A stretch of 64,000 nucleotides of DNA from Kalmusia sp. IMI 367209 (GCA_027946365.1 JAPEUQ010000024.1:124001-188000), one strand, 5' to 3'; counted from the stretch's first letter, positions 46,881 to 59,744 are shown. Translations and numbers: made by a program. The notes: generated by a model not told the origin, from the sequence alone.

Positions 46881-49800
46881 ATGGCTTCTGATACCCTGGG
46901 ACGGATCTCATTGGACACAACAGATAGCCTGAAAGAGGAAAAGAAGAAGCGTCGCTTCTCATCGCCATTCCATCGATCGAGCCGCTCTAGATCCCGCCCG
47001 AACAGCATGGCCCTATCTAGTATAGAGTCGACGCCACGGGGGACTCCCTCTCACAGTCGCCCACAATCGTATCATCCTCCGGAAGCCTGGAACTATGTAC
47101 CTAGCGGACTCTCAAACACTCCTCCGGCCGCAGATCTCGAGCCCCAGGAGCAGCTCGGCGTGCTACCATCGCCGGCAAAGAGCGCTTTCTCATTGTTGCC
47201 GCAAGACCAAGACGGCGAGGTACCCCCCGTACCACCAGTTCCAGACGATATAGATTTGGGTGGCAATGCGAATGTCAGTCACAGGCTGCTACAGTCGGTT
47301 ATACGCAACTCGACTCCGCCAGTAGGAGAGGCGTCGAAGCTGGGAGAGTCACTTGCTTTGACCGAGCCACCTGCGAGTAGGACCCACCAACTAGATGATG
47401 CAGGCCCTGGACATCAGGAAATGCAGGACAGAGACCAGGTGCAGAATAAAGATGTACCGATTGCGACTATAGAGCAGTCCGGTATTCCAGTGCAGTCATC
47501 TTTAGACAGCGATAGCGAAGACGACCTTCCTCCACAATTACACCATGATCCAATTCCGCCGAAGGACGCCTCCATGGCTACAGAGCAAAAGCCGGACATC
47601 GTGCCCAGTGCAGTTTTTTACTAGCTCCACAGAGGTATCGCCTGTATTGTCGGCCGTGGATCCACACCACTTGGAAGATACACGTAAGGAAGATGATCGA
47701 TTACTTCAACCACTTATCAAAGGGCCGCAACGGTCGTCGAACGACGTCAGTCCCATGATTGCACCAACTAGTTTCGCCTTAGAGACATCAGATAGTTCTG
47801 GTGACGATGAGCAACCAACACCCATCGCTCCTGTGACGACTGGAAATAGCAACGGTCGCTTTTCATACGAGACAGAGCTCATAGGCGGCGACATCTCTCC
47901 CGTGTCGTCACATGCGAACGGTGACGAGGAGAAGACGCCTACAAAAGTTGCTGCACATTCATCGCCTATGGCTAGTACAAGGGCAACCCAAGTGATCGTT
48001 ACTATTGAAGGGCCTGCACAGCCACGACAGCCACCGCGTGAGAAGGCTGCAACGGACGCAAAGGCACTAGGCCCTACCCCGCGTCCAAAGCCGCAACCCC
48101 AAGTGAGCGCATATCGCGTCGTGCATGCAGTGCAGTATCTACACTCGCAGTCGTCTCTTGAGTCATGGGAGCAAGAAAGCGTCGCTGCACCTTCGCAATC
48201 GGACGGTAGTCCGCACATTGATCAGCACGACGGCGCTGAAACTCCGCCCAGCCCCCCAGTTGCCTAGCCTCGCCCACGAGGAAGCACCTGCGCAGGCAGG
48301 AAAGCCATCTCCACCAGAAGAACAGCCGACGCTTATACCGGCAGCCAATTCGCCTACTGCAGTGGTTCCGAGCAAGTCCGAATCTTCCCAGGAGGACCCG
48401 CAGCAATCTCCGCAGCCCGATGCAGGCAAAACAGGAGCTCACAAACGTTCGGAGTCGTTGATATCGAGGATTTCATCAATGGTGTCGGCAGACGGCGCCT
48501 CAATTTCTCCCGTCTCAAGTTACGGTCCACGGTCACGTCCACCGAGTGCAAACCGACAACGGCATATCCCGTCTGCAAAGACCTCCCCAATCCCTGTGCA
48601 GATCAAGGAAGAACCTAATACGCCCGATCACACTATCAGCAGCGTCGCCGACAACGATGATTTCGACCTCTATGCCGATCACAACGGCGTGGTAAAGGAC
48701 GTGCAAGACGAGGAAGGTCGACCTCTGCGTGTTCCAACAGACCAAGCGTCCAAGCCCGACTCTTCGCGGCCTTCCACGTCCGGCGCTGCGAAGCCTGCTC
48801 AGGTGCCAGCACCAATGGAGGAAGCTTCCGGGCGGTATAGCGACGAGCGCCCCATGAGCTTTGTTTGGGGTCCTCGAGATGCACATGGAAGACCCCAGGA
48901 CGAGATCAACCGGCCTGGTGCGGGCAATTCAGACCAACCGCCGCCGCTTCCCAATACGCGAGTCCAACGATCAAGTCAAGTCCCAAATGGCTTTATGCCG
49001 AATTCAAAGATTCAGAAATCCCGACCACAGTCGAATGCACGTCTCCTCCAACAGCCCTCCCAAGGTGATTCAGGAAGCAATAATGTTTCGCCGCTTAGCA
49101 GTCATCGAGAGAGCAACAAGTCTTCATCTTCGCCACACAGCAATGTCTCACCGCCCCCAGCCATCAATGCATCCACTGCACCGCAAGGTTCTCCTCCATT
49201 GCAAGGTTCTCCTCCATTGCAAGGTTCTCCTCCACCGCAAGGTTCTCCTCCACCAACCCTTTCGGAGCGACCGCTTCTGAATGGCCCAAACTCCCCGACC
49301 AGTCACTCGGAACCAAAGGCCATTGATCAACGTCTCGTCCAAGACCCACGGCAGATGGTACAGGCGCAAATGCGTGGATGGGTGCCGGGCCATCCGTTCC
49401 CACAAGATCCTCGATTGCAAGGACAGATCCTTGGTCAAGGGCCTCCAATGCCTGGGCACCCCCAAGGTCCGCCTTCAGGTCCCAGAAATCAATATGAACT
49501 TCAACAAATGCTAGCACGCCAAGCTATGCAGACACCTGAGTTCAAACCTTCACCGGCAATTGTACAGCATACTAAGAAAGAAGAGAAATCATCACGACCC
49601 AAGTTCTCATCGGTGTTCAGGGGTCTGGGCAAACCTGGCTCAAGTACGCCACAGGTTTCGCAAGCACCACCACAGCAGCCAACACAACATAATTCACAAC
49701 AGATGCATCAGCTTCAGAATAGAGTGAATTCGCCTATGGGCGCAGCGCCAGACAACGCAAGGCGTAGCGCTTCTTTTCAATCTAGCGTGAGCGATTTGAC

Positions 49801-52462
49801 CCCGGCACAAATGGCCCCAAGAAAAGAGAGGAAATCGAGCGCTTTTGGTTCTATACTCAATCGCCCTCCAAGCTTAGGACAAAAATCAGATATTAGTCAA
49901 GATAGTACGAGAGTTCAAGTCACCGATTCTCGACTGGACCTGAGATATCCCACCAGTCCTCCTCCTACCCAAGGCATACCCCCACAACATCTGCCCCAGA
50001 ATGCATCGGCCCCGCCCAGGCCACAAAATTATCGAGCGTCGACGTCTCAGGTACCTGAGACCGGCAAGAAAAAGCGATTCTCCGCTTTAGGTAACATCTT
50101 TAATAGAAGCTCAACAACCGGACATGCTTTTCCAACCAAGGCTAAGTTCGGCAAAGAAGAGAAGAAGGCGCAGAAGGCTCAAAAGCATTCGAGTGCAGTA
50201 CCAATGCAGCCGCCTCATGGCCAACCATGGCCACCACCGCAACTCGGCAACCCGCATCAATACGGTATCCAATACGGTCCGCCCCCTGTAGCGCGACCAT
50301 TCCCAGGAATGCAAGGCGTTCCGCTACAACCCATACAGCAGCAATCGGTCTCACCCGTTTCACCTCCGGCTATACATGGACAAGGAATTCCTCAGCAATA
50401 CATGCAACCCCCTCAAGGCTCCCAGCGCCCGCTTCAAGCAGTACAGCAAGTTCCGCCACATTTTCATCGCCCCCCAGGACAAGAGGGCTCCGCCTATATG
50501 GATACCCGACATATCGCTCAGATAATGCAAGCGCAGCGTATGCAGAACCAAGGTAGACCAACGACCCAGCAATCATCTCACACTTCGCGTTCAGATGCTC
50601 CTGTGGAGCCTAATTTCTACCAAAATATGCAGCGACCAGAAGCACCAGTTGCACCCCCTTTCAACGAATACTTCAAGCCGGACCCGAACTCGTTCAAAAC
50701 TCTTCCTGCTGTTCCACAACAACCTGTGCAACCAAACCAGTATCCACAACATCCACAACAGCAGCAACCACCAGTTTCATCTCAACAACAATCTCACAAC
50801 TCTCGCAGTGTTTCGTCTCCTTCCGCAGTTCCTATTCATGATCCAGTTTCACATATTCCACAGCGCCAAATTAGTTCGCCATTGAGCGAACCGCAGTACG
50901 AAACACCGCCAGTTCCAGCAGCCTATACGCAGGTCTCAGGCGCTTTCATTTCACCTAATTCAGAGCAGTCGCCTTCTCACGTGGAAGGATCGGTCCATGC
51001 TCAGCCTTACAACCAGCAGATATCTTCTGGCATTGTCGAGTCACATCATACTCCCTCGTACAACCGGCAGTATTCTGACCCGCAAATGCAATCGATCTCT
51101 CCTCAAGTGTCGAATATGACGCAATCACCGCCTAATCTCCGCCATAATTCGAGTGATTCTGTTGTATCTCCAATTTCGAACCCTTCACCAGGGTTACCCA
51201 GTGGTATGCCTATACCAAATCCGAAGCTACAAAAGCAGCGAATGAGCAGCATCACAGAGCAGGCTCAGCAAGAGCGCCCCTGGAACCTTGATCTGCCTCA
51301 GGGAGCCACTGAGCAGGAGATTGTGCGTGCACGCCAGCGACAGTACATGGAACAGCAACTTGCTACCCAGGAGCAATTGCATGCTGAAAGAACCGGACGG
51401 TCACCATCCCCTCGTGGAGGCTCAAGCAACCAGACAGCCAGCCCTGCTCCATCTCACGCAAGTCATCCACCAATGGAGAGCGGTGGGTTCCGCGAATTAC
51501 TTCCCCGCAGCTCCCCTCAGCCGTATCCAGTGCCGGGTCAGCAGGAGACCGAAACACCGCAAAATCAAGAGCAACAGTCGCATAGTCCTCCGATCGCACC
51601 TGCTCCTATTCATCCCGGACACCTTCAGACACCAGCCGCTCATCCTCTCCCCAAATCGCCAGATTCCGTAAACGTCAAAAGCCCGGTCAACCCAATCGCA
51701 AGCATGATGCCGCCGCCCCCGCCGCCAAAGATACCTCACACTCCAATGCACGCTTCTTTCCCAGATTCCGGTACGCCGCCACCAGATGCCCAGGAGCCGG
51801 TGTCAAACCGGGCTTCGAATCGGATCTCGAACCAGGATCTGTACGAGGACCCACCGCCTCCGGTTGAGCAGTACCAGCAACAGTCAGACTACGAAGAACC
51901 CCCTCCTGCTGACGAGCCGCCGCCATATTCTGGTCCGGGTATGCCAAACGACGGCATGGACAAAGAACGCCCGCGCCCACCAAACATTGTGACCGATGCC
52001 ACAGACCGCGGTCGACTATTAGAACCCCGTCAACGTCAAGCTTCTCTCGGCATCCTGCAACACCCCCAGCCTGCATCCATGGCAGCCTCACCTCAACGCT
52101 CGTCCGCCGATATGGGCGCCAACATCTTGCAACAACAGTTGCTCGAGCAAGAAGAGCGTGATCGACAGGAAAGACTACAACGGGCGGAGCTCCAGCGTGC
52201 CGAATCTGCACGCGAGAGACAGGAACGAGAAAGAGCCCGCGCTCGAGCGCGGGAGCTCGAACGCAGCGTGTCTGGCGGCGGAAGAGTGGGCAGTTTGCGC
52301 AGTGCGGCTGGCAGTACACGGACCAGTGCGAGCGGGTTCGAGAGGAGCGGCAATACAGCGATGCCTGTGTACGAGTTGCCGGCTGAGGAAGATGATGAGC
52401 CTGTTATGCGGGCTACGTCTTTCCCTGGCCAAGAATGGGTTCCTACTTGGACGGATGACTGA
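46881..52462 (+). CDS. Giant Pro/Gln/Ser-rich disordered protein (gene B), broken by two +1 frameshifts
   Basis: Three overlapping frames form one protein if a T is dropped from T6 at 47614-47619 and a C from C6 at 48252-48257: 5580 coding bases, 1859 residues, no introns needed. Text is coherent across both joins (PSAVF|TSSTEVSPV and TPPSPP|QLPSLAHEE). The protein is almost wholly disordered: Pro/Ser in the first half, Gln/Pro in the second, and a charged helix (QQQLLEQEERDRQERLQRAE) before the end. Four short basic motifs of the same style recur: KKRRFSSPFHRSS, RPKFSSVFRGLG, RKSSAFGSILNRP and KKRFSALGNIFNRSS. The C-terminus ends in PGQEWVPTWTDD. No family is known to me. A scaffold carrying repeated membrane- or partner-binding motifs is inferred. 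Confidence 0.8.
49181..49252 (+). repeat. 18-bp coding minisatellite, four copies
   Basis: Four head-to-tail 18-base units differing only at their first two bases encode (P/L)QGSPP repeats inside gene B. The whole unit is in frame, so copy-number change would not break the protein. Confidence 0.95.
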
Positions 52463-53887
52463 GTCTTCTTTTTTTCATTGCACTTCGTTGGTACATACAT
52501 CTTTTATGCATGTATGTTGTGTATAGTCAGCAATTTTTTTTCTTTGTGTATTATTTTACTAGTCGTTGCAATTGGTAGGCCGAATTCGGTTTTGTTGAGG
52601 TTTCATAATGATGTTGGTCAGATCGATGGCATTTTGACGCTTTGCTTGGAGCTGGATACCCCAAAATTCTCATTCTTTTTGTTTTCGGAATTCAGTGAAC
52701 GAGCGTTCGAACGGCTCGAGTCACACATACTCCATCGCACCATCATACATCATACATAATGTTTCATAATATTACTCGCGTTGTAAAGCATCATTCTACG
52801 TCCCACTTCATTATTCTTATTCTCCTTATAGCATATTTGTTCACGACTCCTTGTCTACAGATCGAGCTCGTATGTGCGCCGGTGTCAAACGGTGACAGGT
52901 GGTTGAAGGAGCTTTACACCCTTAGTATGGTTTGAATCGTCGAGGTTGGGGTTCGACAACTGGAGAAATAGTTGGAGTGAGCCGGTACAGGGCCTACAGT
53001 CCACGGGAAATGAAACGAACGGTCACCATGCACAAGACCTAGAGTGAAAGGTACAAGTATGACGCATACCCTTCATGCCCCAACAGCTCCCACCTTCCAC
53101 AGTCAGGCTTCTATATTAAAGTTCCTCGCTTCTTCCATTGTCCTATTATACACGCTCAACTTAGAAACCTCAACCTACAACTCAACACAACCCCGTATTT
53201 GTAATACCAGTCCATACTCGAAAGCTTTCCAGTATACTACTGGATCATCTCCACAATGAGGTGGGAAGTGTCGATGCCGAGGTCTGTAACGATATGGGGA
53301 CGGGTCCATAGCAAAGAAGGAGGAGCCTTGAGACGACGTTTGTTCACTTTTTGTAATCATCATAACATATTTAGTATGCTCTTTTGGCGTGTGCCTTTGT
53401 GCGGTCGATCTACCTAGGTATCTTACATTAGAGCGTTGTGGTAGGTAGCCTGGCATAGCATGTAGTTAGCGATTCAAAACGATCTTGGTACAGCAGAAAC
53501 AGGAATGTACAGTTGAATCAGGCAAATGAATGCATGCATAGATACGAGTTCACAAATTTGATGATGACTGCTAGAACCATTTCGTTCGTCCGTCTCAAGT
53601 GATTCCCGTAGGCGCAGAAATCGCAGATCAGCTCCTCCCCAGCCCTCTAGCTGACTTACAAGAGTTGATGCCACCTCGTTTTGTCCTCTGTATTTGACGC
53701 TAGGAATATGAAATGTTGAAGCACCATGTCGGCCCGCTCCCGAACGGCAAGTTTAGGCGAGCTCGACACCCCCGCGACTACCCAAAATCGTGCCTGAGCC
53801 CTCCATCAACACCACAGTCTGCATCGAGATCGACCGCGAACCCTCTGCGCCAGCAGATGCAAGCTGCGCCAGCGGAACTAGGCGAAG
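52463..53887. other. Intergenic region, 3' flank of gene B and NatB promoter
   Basis: T-rich 3' UTR just after gene B, then A+T-neutral sequence with no supported gene. The frame at 53713-53988 overlaps the NatB start in another register and has no motifs. Confidence 0.5.
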
Positions 53888-54578
53888 ATGTCGACAATTC
53901 GCCCAATGCACACAACAGACCTCCTCCGCATAACAACCACCAACCTCGACCCGCTTACCGAAACCTACGGCATAAGCTTCTACCTTGAGTACCTGACCAA
54001 GTGGCCCGATCTATGCCGCGTAATCGAGGGCATAGACGGTGACATAGAAGGCTACAGTACGCATCTTCTCCCACATCCTTCCGATCCCCCATTCCCCGCT
54101 ACCAATCCCCGCTCCCCGCCGACCTTCGCCTTGATGATGATGATTCAAAGCTAATATTGGGGGTCCTTTAGTCCTCGGCAAGCTCGAATCTTCCCCATTT
54201 CCCCCTTCAATCTCACCGTACTCCCCCCACACCAACCCGGATGCCAACTACCTCCCTTGGCATGGGCACATAACCGCCCTCACCGTATCCCCCTCCGCAC
54301 GCCGTCTCGGGCACGCCACTGCCCTCTCTTCCAGCCTCGCAAAAGCGTGCGATGCCGCCGACGCGTGGTTCGTCGACCTGTTCGTCAGGGAAAGCAATGA
54401 GATCGCGAAAGAGCTGTACAGGAAGATGGGATACAGCGTGTACAGGAAAGTCAAGGACTACTACAATGACGGAGAAGATGCGCTCGATATGCGCTTGCCG
54501 CTAAGTAGGGATGTGGAGAGGATGCATGTCAGGGAGGGTGGGGAGGCGTTTGAAGTGCTGCCCCAAGACGTGTGGTGA
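53888..54578 (+). CDS. NAA20: NatB N-terminal acetyltransferase catalytic subunit
   Basis: Exons 53888-54056 and 54172-54578 (115-nt intron) encode 191 residues. The start MSTIRPMHTTDLLR, with NLDPLTETYGISFYLEYLTKWP, is diagnostic of Naa20/Nat3. The GNAT core follows: GHITALTVSPSARRLGHATALSS is the acetyl-CoA-binding stretch, with RRLGHA in place of the usual R/QxxGxG/A loop, and WFVDLFVRESNEIAKELYRKMGYSVYRKVKDYY is the conserved motif-B region. The C-terminus carries DALDMRLPLSRD. NatB acetylates nascent chains starting Met-Asp, Met-Glu, Met-Asn or Met-Gln and works with the auxiliary Naa25. A 12-residue Pro/Ser insertion after LGKLE is larger than in yeast. Confidence 0.96.
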
Positions 54579-55045
54579 GAATGACACGATGTATGGCGAG
54601 GGATGCAAAGTAATAGGTGTTGAGAGGGGGACCTATAGGAGAAGGAGGGAAGATACGCCTTGCACATGTGAGTAGGCTCTATATTTCATACAGGGCCGTC
54701 TACTGATACAAGTGGCAGTCTGCATGCCTAAATGTTCCACATATCGTACCTCGATACATTACAGTGCAACTGAAAGAAATCCACGCAGAGGGTATATTGC
54801 AACCCCAACTCCCCATACAAAGAAATCGTGTAGCCTCATTCCCAATCGTCATTACCACAGAAACCGCTGGCTCACCCGCTCCCACGTCCAGACATTTTCA
54901 GCCCATGTCTTGGGTCAACACGCTTAAAAGCGAAGCGTTGTGCGACCCCTGCATACCAACATTCATCGCCTTCAATCTGCCGTCCAGGCTCGACGGTGGG
55001 CTACTGTTTTTTCCTGGTGCCAGTTAGTCAACTTCCGTACCTACC
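54579..55045. other. Convergent intergenic region
   Basis: Shared 3' flank of the NatB gene and the RGS-LOV gene. A short frame at 54764-55027 has no motifs and is not called. Confidence 0.5.
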
Positions 55046-57575
55046 TCACAGTGCAAAAGAGTTAATACTTGGTTCTGCCCGCTGCTCGCTCATCACACTC
55101 CCAGGTCTGCGTGTAGCTTCGGCGATGTGACGCGGGATATGGCCGTTGGTGGGATATTGTCGGTTCGATATCCCTTCGCGTTCCCCGTCACTGTCGAACC
55201 CAAAAGGATCTGTTGAAGCCTTGTAGTTTTGTCGACGCGTGTCGGCCGCTACGGGAGGTGCAGTTCTGAACCGTCTCGCCGGACTAGGTTGCTTCTCGTC
55301 GTCGACGAGTACGACCATCCACACGCCTATTGCGCCGGACTGGCCCAGCAGCGGTGTGCAGTGGATCCAGCGAGGACGCCCTTCTTCATTGTTGTCACTG
55401 TCGAGATTCGCGGCTGCGGTCGTAAGCCACCGTATCTTTGCGGTGACGCCGCGCGAGCTGTCGGTCAGGGCTTCGGCAACCGAGTTGCGCACGCGGTTGT
55501 TGCCTCCGATGCGGTCCAAAAAGCGGGACTGTAGGATACCTGGGACGCGGAGGGAAGGCGAGACGAAGAGGATGCGTAGCGAAGGTGCCGGGCGGATGAG
55601 CAGATACTATATCGCATTAGCAATTACATGTAAGCACGGGTATATCCACATACATGTTTATACACGCCAGCCAACCTGCCGTCAGGTCTGATAGGCATGC
55701 CCCCTCCTTCAAAGTTGCTCGGGTCTTTAATCAAGAGCCTCGGTCGCTGTATCGTACGTGTAGTGGTCCTGTCGTCGTCTTCTAGATGCTCTTTGTGCAT
55801 ATTGCCACCATATCGCCTCACAGTGTCTAGCTCAGTATTGTTGAACATCTCGCTGAGCTCCTGGAATTCATCTTTAGGCTCATCTGGTGCCTCATGGCCC
55901 TCCTTGACGTTCAGATAGTGTCTGAACGCGTCGAGGTCCGTGCAGTCCCTTACAAGCCCGGATACGTCGACTTGAGCACCAATGAAATAGCGTAGATTCC
56001 CGCGGGAATCTAGTAAGGGCGCCAGCATCAGCAGATTCATGAAGGGGGAGCCATCACGGCGGCTAGTTGCCTTGAGTTAGATGTCGATTAGATTATGATA
56101 GGGTGAACATACTAATTGAGGAACACCTCGCTGAGTTCTTTACCCTCCTTTACAGCCTCTCGTAATCGCGCCACGCTATTGCGGTTTGTCAAGGGTCCTT
56201 GAAGGAACCTGCAGTTGCGGCCAATCGCAAAATTGACGCCGTACTGGGTTGTGCGATGGAACTCTGCTTTTGAGTTAGCATGTGCATGCGGCCTCTGGTT
56301 TTCACATATTTCAACATTTGCGAGAAGCGTATAACGGAAAAATCACGAGGACGGAAGTCTATACCTTCAGAAGCAAAAATGATGGGGTTATCCGATCTCG
56401 AAGGATCAGTCACACAAAACACTTCGGCCAATCCCTCGCTCGCTTCGCGAAGCAACGGAGGGAGATTTCCAGTGATGCGCTTCTGGATACTGAGGCTTAC
56501 GAGCTGAATGTAAACGTGTGTGATGAACGCAGGAAGCTCGTCGCGCACGAGAATATCGAAAGCCTGCTGAGCTTTATCTTCTAGAACTGCGTTGATGGTG
56601 GGTCGCGCAGGTGTCTCAGTAAATGCGTGTCCATCAATGGGATCCAAAGCTTCGGCTACGGCGTTCGCATATTGGATAGCTCGCATAGCCTTGAGCGCAT
56701 CTAGATAGTAGATCAATACGGGCACTGATTTGGGTCTGGATGTGCTGAGGAAAGAAGTAAATCGAAGCAACGACGGAGTATCCTGGAAGATCGCTTGTAG
56801 ATGCTCCCTTGAGAATAGCTGCTCCGATCGAACCTCCAAATCAAAGCCTTTGCCTGTTGAGGGTTCATTCGGTGCGGTCAATTCGTAAGACTGCGGGTCA
56901 TCTTCTAGCAAAGGCGATAGCCGGTCAATGTCTTCAGGTAGGCCTCTTGCCTGTAAAGGACCCAGTTGTTGCGTCGCAATGGACGATGCCTGGGTATCAT
57001 ATGATATCACAGAGTCAGCCGAGCTCCGCGTACTTTTGTCACGCTGAGAGCCAGATTCAGATGTTGCGGGCATTGGGCCTGGAGGAAGACTCGAAGAGCG
57101 AATGAATCGCCGCTTCAGGGTGGCAGTATTGCTGCTGCAGGCAAGGTCAGTCTATGCGCGTCGAGACTCCGATGGCGCGACGACATTACCTAGTTCTCGT
57201 GGGGATATGTATGCCTCTTCGTGTGAAGTCCGGTGGAGGAGCAGCAGTAGAATCTTCTTCAGAGGTTGTGGGAATGGGATGGCTCCCTAAAGGATGATAA
57301 TCCGGTGTCTTGCCTAGCGTGGCCTGGACATGTTGTACAGGCGCGTGCTCTTCATCCGCATGAACCTGTTCCAAGTCCTCTACCAGTGGTTCGGCAATAG
57401 CCTCCCCTGTATCTTGCGTACAGATCGCGGCGCTATTTGCAGTAGCCGGAATCGGATCACCCAAGCTACCCATCTCGGAGATTTTTACGGCGCTGGCAGG
57501 CGCAGAGATAAAAACTGGGGAAGAAGAAAAGAAACCGTGACCGGAGTTCCTTTTCTTTTTCGTTAACATTGGCAT
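55046..57575 (-). CDS. RGS-LOV blue-light photoreceptor
   Basis: Exons 57575-57190, 57134-56365, 56266-56113, 56062-55654 and 55606-55046 encode 759 residues, all junctions in frame. A basic start (MPMLTKKKRN) and an acidic/Pro linker precede an RGS domain at about 235-355 (LFSREHLQAIFQDTPSLLRFTSFL; PVLIYYLDALKAMRAIQYANAVAEAL). A LOV domain follows: NPIIFASEAEFHRTTQYG, the flavin-Cys motif GRNCRFLQGP (Cys404) and RDGSPFMNLLMLAPLLDSRGNLRYFIGAQVDV. The adduct-forming Cys is present. The rest is the long C-terminal region (HYLLIRPAPSLRILFVSPSLRVPGIL) seen in fungal RGS-LOV proteins, which in Botrytis BcLOV4 bind anionic membrane lipids in blue light. A light-gated regulator of G-protein signalling is inferred. 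Confidence 0.92.
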
Positions 57576-58678
57576 TGGTACAGGCGGTTACGAAGACACG
57601 TTTGATGGAATGACCGCGTTCGGGTCAAGTCAATTGGAAGAGAGGGTATTGGCAGGCACTTAACGGAAGAAGGGTTGCATCCATGACGCAGGTAAGACAT
57701 ACCGTACCGAAAGGTCTCAATTGATACCGGATCGCCCAGTACGTCCAAACAGAGTTTTAGAACCCCCTGGAACGATGCCAATGCTATGTCTGATTGAGCA
57801 AGCGCCGCACTTCTTTAGCGGTTGATGATGACAGCACGCCGATAAAGCGCCCTAAAAGAGTAGATCGATCCCCCTAGACGAGCCAAGGGCTAAAACCCTT
57901 CGCTCGGGGCCTCCCGATCGTGCAGACAGATTCTTTAGCCGGTGATGTGCGCAAATGCAGACAGGACCAGATAGCTCGATCTCTACTGCGTACCGATATC
58001 GCGGTGTCGTTAGGTTTGATTCGAGGGATGTATTAATGTTGCACAGCATATCAGCTACTCCTGATCGTGTTGGGGAGAGAGGATAGCAAGCTAGGAGAGG
58101 TAGCATGTGAGAGTCCACTGCAAGCCATCAATCGCCGCATTTGAAGTGATGCTCAGTGCCATGGAACGTGCCAACCCTGCAACGATCCTTGCCTCAGCGC
58201 ATGCATGAAGGCTTAAATCCGCGATCTGATCGCGTAGCTTTCGCTGAGCATGCGCAGGTGTCAAAATAATGGTATTTGCGCATGGTGATATGAATGCCGG
58301 GCTTCCGGCGGAATGTTAGAATCCGAAATTTCGCGCGACCAAAATCACGTTTCGGCGCGGGCTGATAACACACGTGCCTAGCAAGGCGTTTCATAGCTGC
58401 CAAAAGGAAACGCCACCAACGCACTTCGCCGCATTCGTTCGGTTGATCGGGAGCCAGTACAGAATAGAGTTGCATAAGGATTAGAACGGTAAGGTGCAGT
58501 TCCACGAGCTTCCCCATCGTAAATTGACAAGGCGCTTGTCCTGCCAAACGCGTGGAAAAATGTTAGCTTCCGTCTCAAAGTTCAACGCTACGTCGGTCAA
58601 ATAGAATGCGGAGCAAATAAAGTTTAATCGCCTCTGGAGTTGGTCGGCGATTCAGGAACGCGCTATTGATTAATGGCG
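57576..58678. other. Intergenic region upstream of RGS-LOV gene
   Basis: Holds the RGS-LOV promoter and the 3' flank of the cystinosin-like gene. No gene or repeat is supported; minus-strand frames at 57852-58118 and 58194-58547 show no motifs. Confidence 0.5.
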
Positions 58679-59744
58679 TTATGAGAGCAAACCCTCCTGT
58701 TCATTGTTCCAGTCCTCTTCCTCTTCGGCACTTTTTGCAGGATGCCGGTAAAGCACATAGTGCTGAAGGAAGAAGACGATGTCAAAGACGATCGTGATGT
58801 TTCCAAGTCCAAACTTTACCGGGTTGTCGGTCACCCCAGTCCAGTCGTTCTGCAGTGATGCATCGAGAACCAATTGTGCCATCGATAGCCACCCCCCTGT
58901 AAAGTCCATCAACATCGGATATATGCTCCACCCCTCCGTTGACTTTCGTTTAAAGTTCACCCACGCTTGGGGAATATACTTCACTATAACAGTAATAAGT
59001 TTGACGTAGCCCAGCGCATAGATCTTGAAAAACTGTCAGCTACACTTCTCTACGGCTTTTGTCGCTCGACTCACCACGTCGATCCACGCCCAGCCACTGG
59101 GGTCATATCCTGACTCTTCCCCTGTGACCTGCGCGAAGAAAATCACAACAATGATTGCCAATACACACCCCCAAAATATACCCAAAGCTGCCTTAGAAGC
59201 CTTCTGCCGCGCACCAACTCTGAATCCCCATATTTGTGAGAAGAACTGGCTGTATAGAATCACACACATGAAGGCGCCATGTGCAGCAAAGAGGAAATCA
59301 TTGAATCGTACGGTGGGCTCGGGCGCGGCCGGGTGGCGGTAGGCGTACTGCGATCGTATCTTGGAGGAAAACAGGAAGGCAGCAGTGTTGACTGCGTAGC
59401 TAGACACAAACTCTTATAAGTAGAGGCAGGAAAGAGAAAGGTCGCAGTACGTACCAGGCAAAACCAAGGAGGTTCAGCGTAGGAAAGTCTTTGAGCCAGT
59501 TAACTTCAGCTATGGCGAATTAGTCGACGCTTGAATCTTACCAATCGCGAGTCCAAGAGTAGACTTTCGCCGCCAATTGTTGATAGCCTGCGGGTAAAAT
59601 GAGGCGGACCTTTGCCACAGAGTCAGTCTTCTACAGCGCTGAATCGCACAGTGATGCTGCTGACCAGCTCAAGAAATACGCCCAGCCTAGCACTCGCGAC
59701 AGCGCGTTGGCGAACATGACAAGCTCAGAATCGGTCTCGGTCAT
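58679..59744 (-). CDS. Cystinosin-type PQ-loop transporter (Ers1-like)
   Basis: Five exons (59744-59650, 59609-59542, 59488-59455, 59399-59075, 59032-58679) give 291 residues; introns are 40-55 nt. The protein has seven hydrophobic segments and two PQ-loop motifs: SFYPQAINNWRRKSTLGLAI near residue 36 and VKYIPQAWVNFKRKSTEGWS near 190, each followed by the family block (DFPTLNLLGFACYAV and MLMDFTGGWLSMAQLVLDASL). Cystinosin exports cystine from the lysosome/vacuole with a proton; yeast Ers1 is the relative. The tail EEEEDWNNEQEGLLS resembles the acidic/dileucine-like sorting signals of vacuolar proteins. The first two introns (40 and 53 nt) were placed by restoring the first PQ motif, so exon 1's 3' edge is the least certain part. 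Confidence 0.92.

Noticed and set aside
47545..48267. Separate gene between the two ends of gene B
   Set aside because: Its first residues overlap the upstream protein in another frame and the text is continuous across T6 and C6 runs, so it is the middle piece of one gene.
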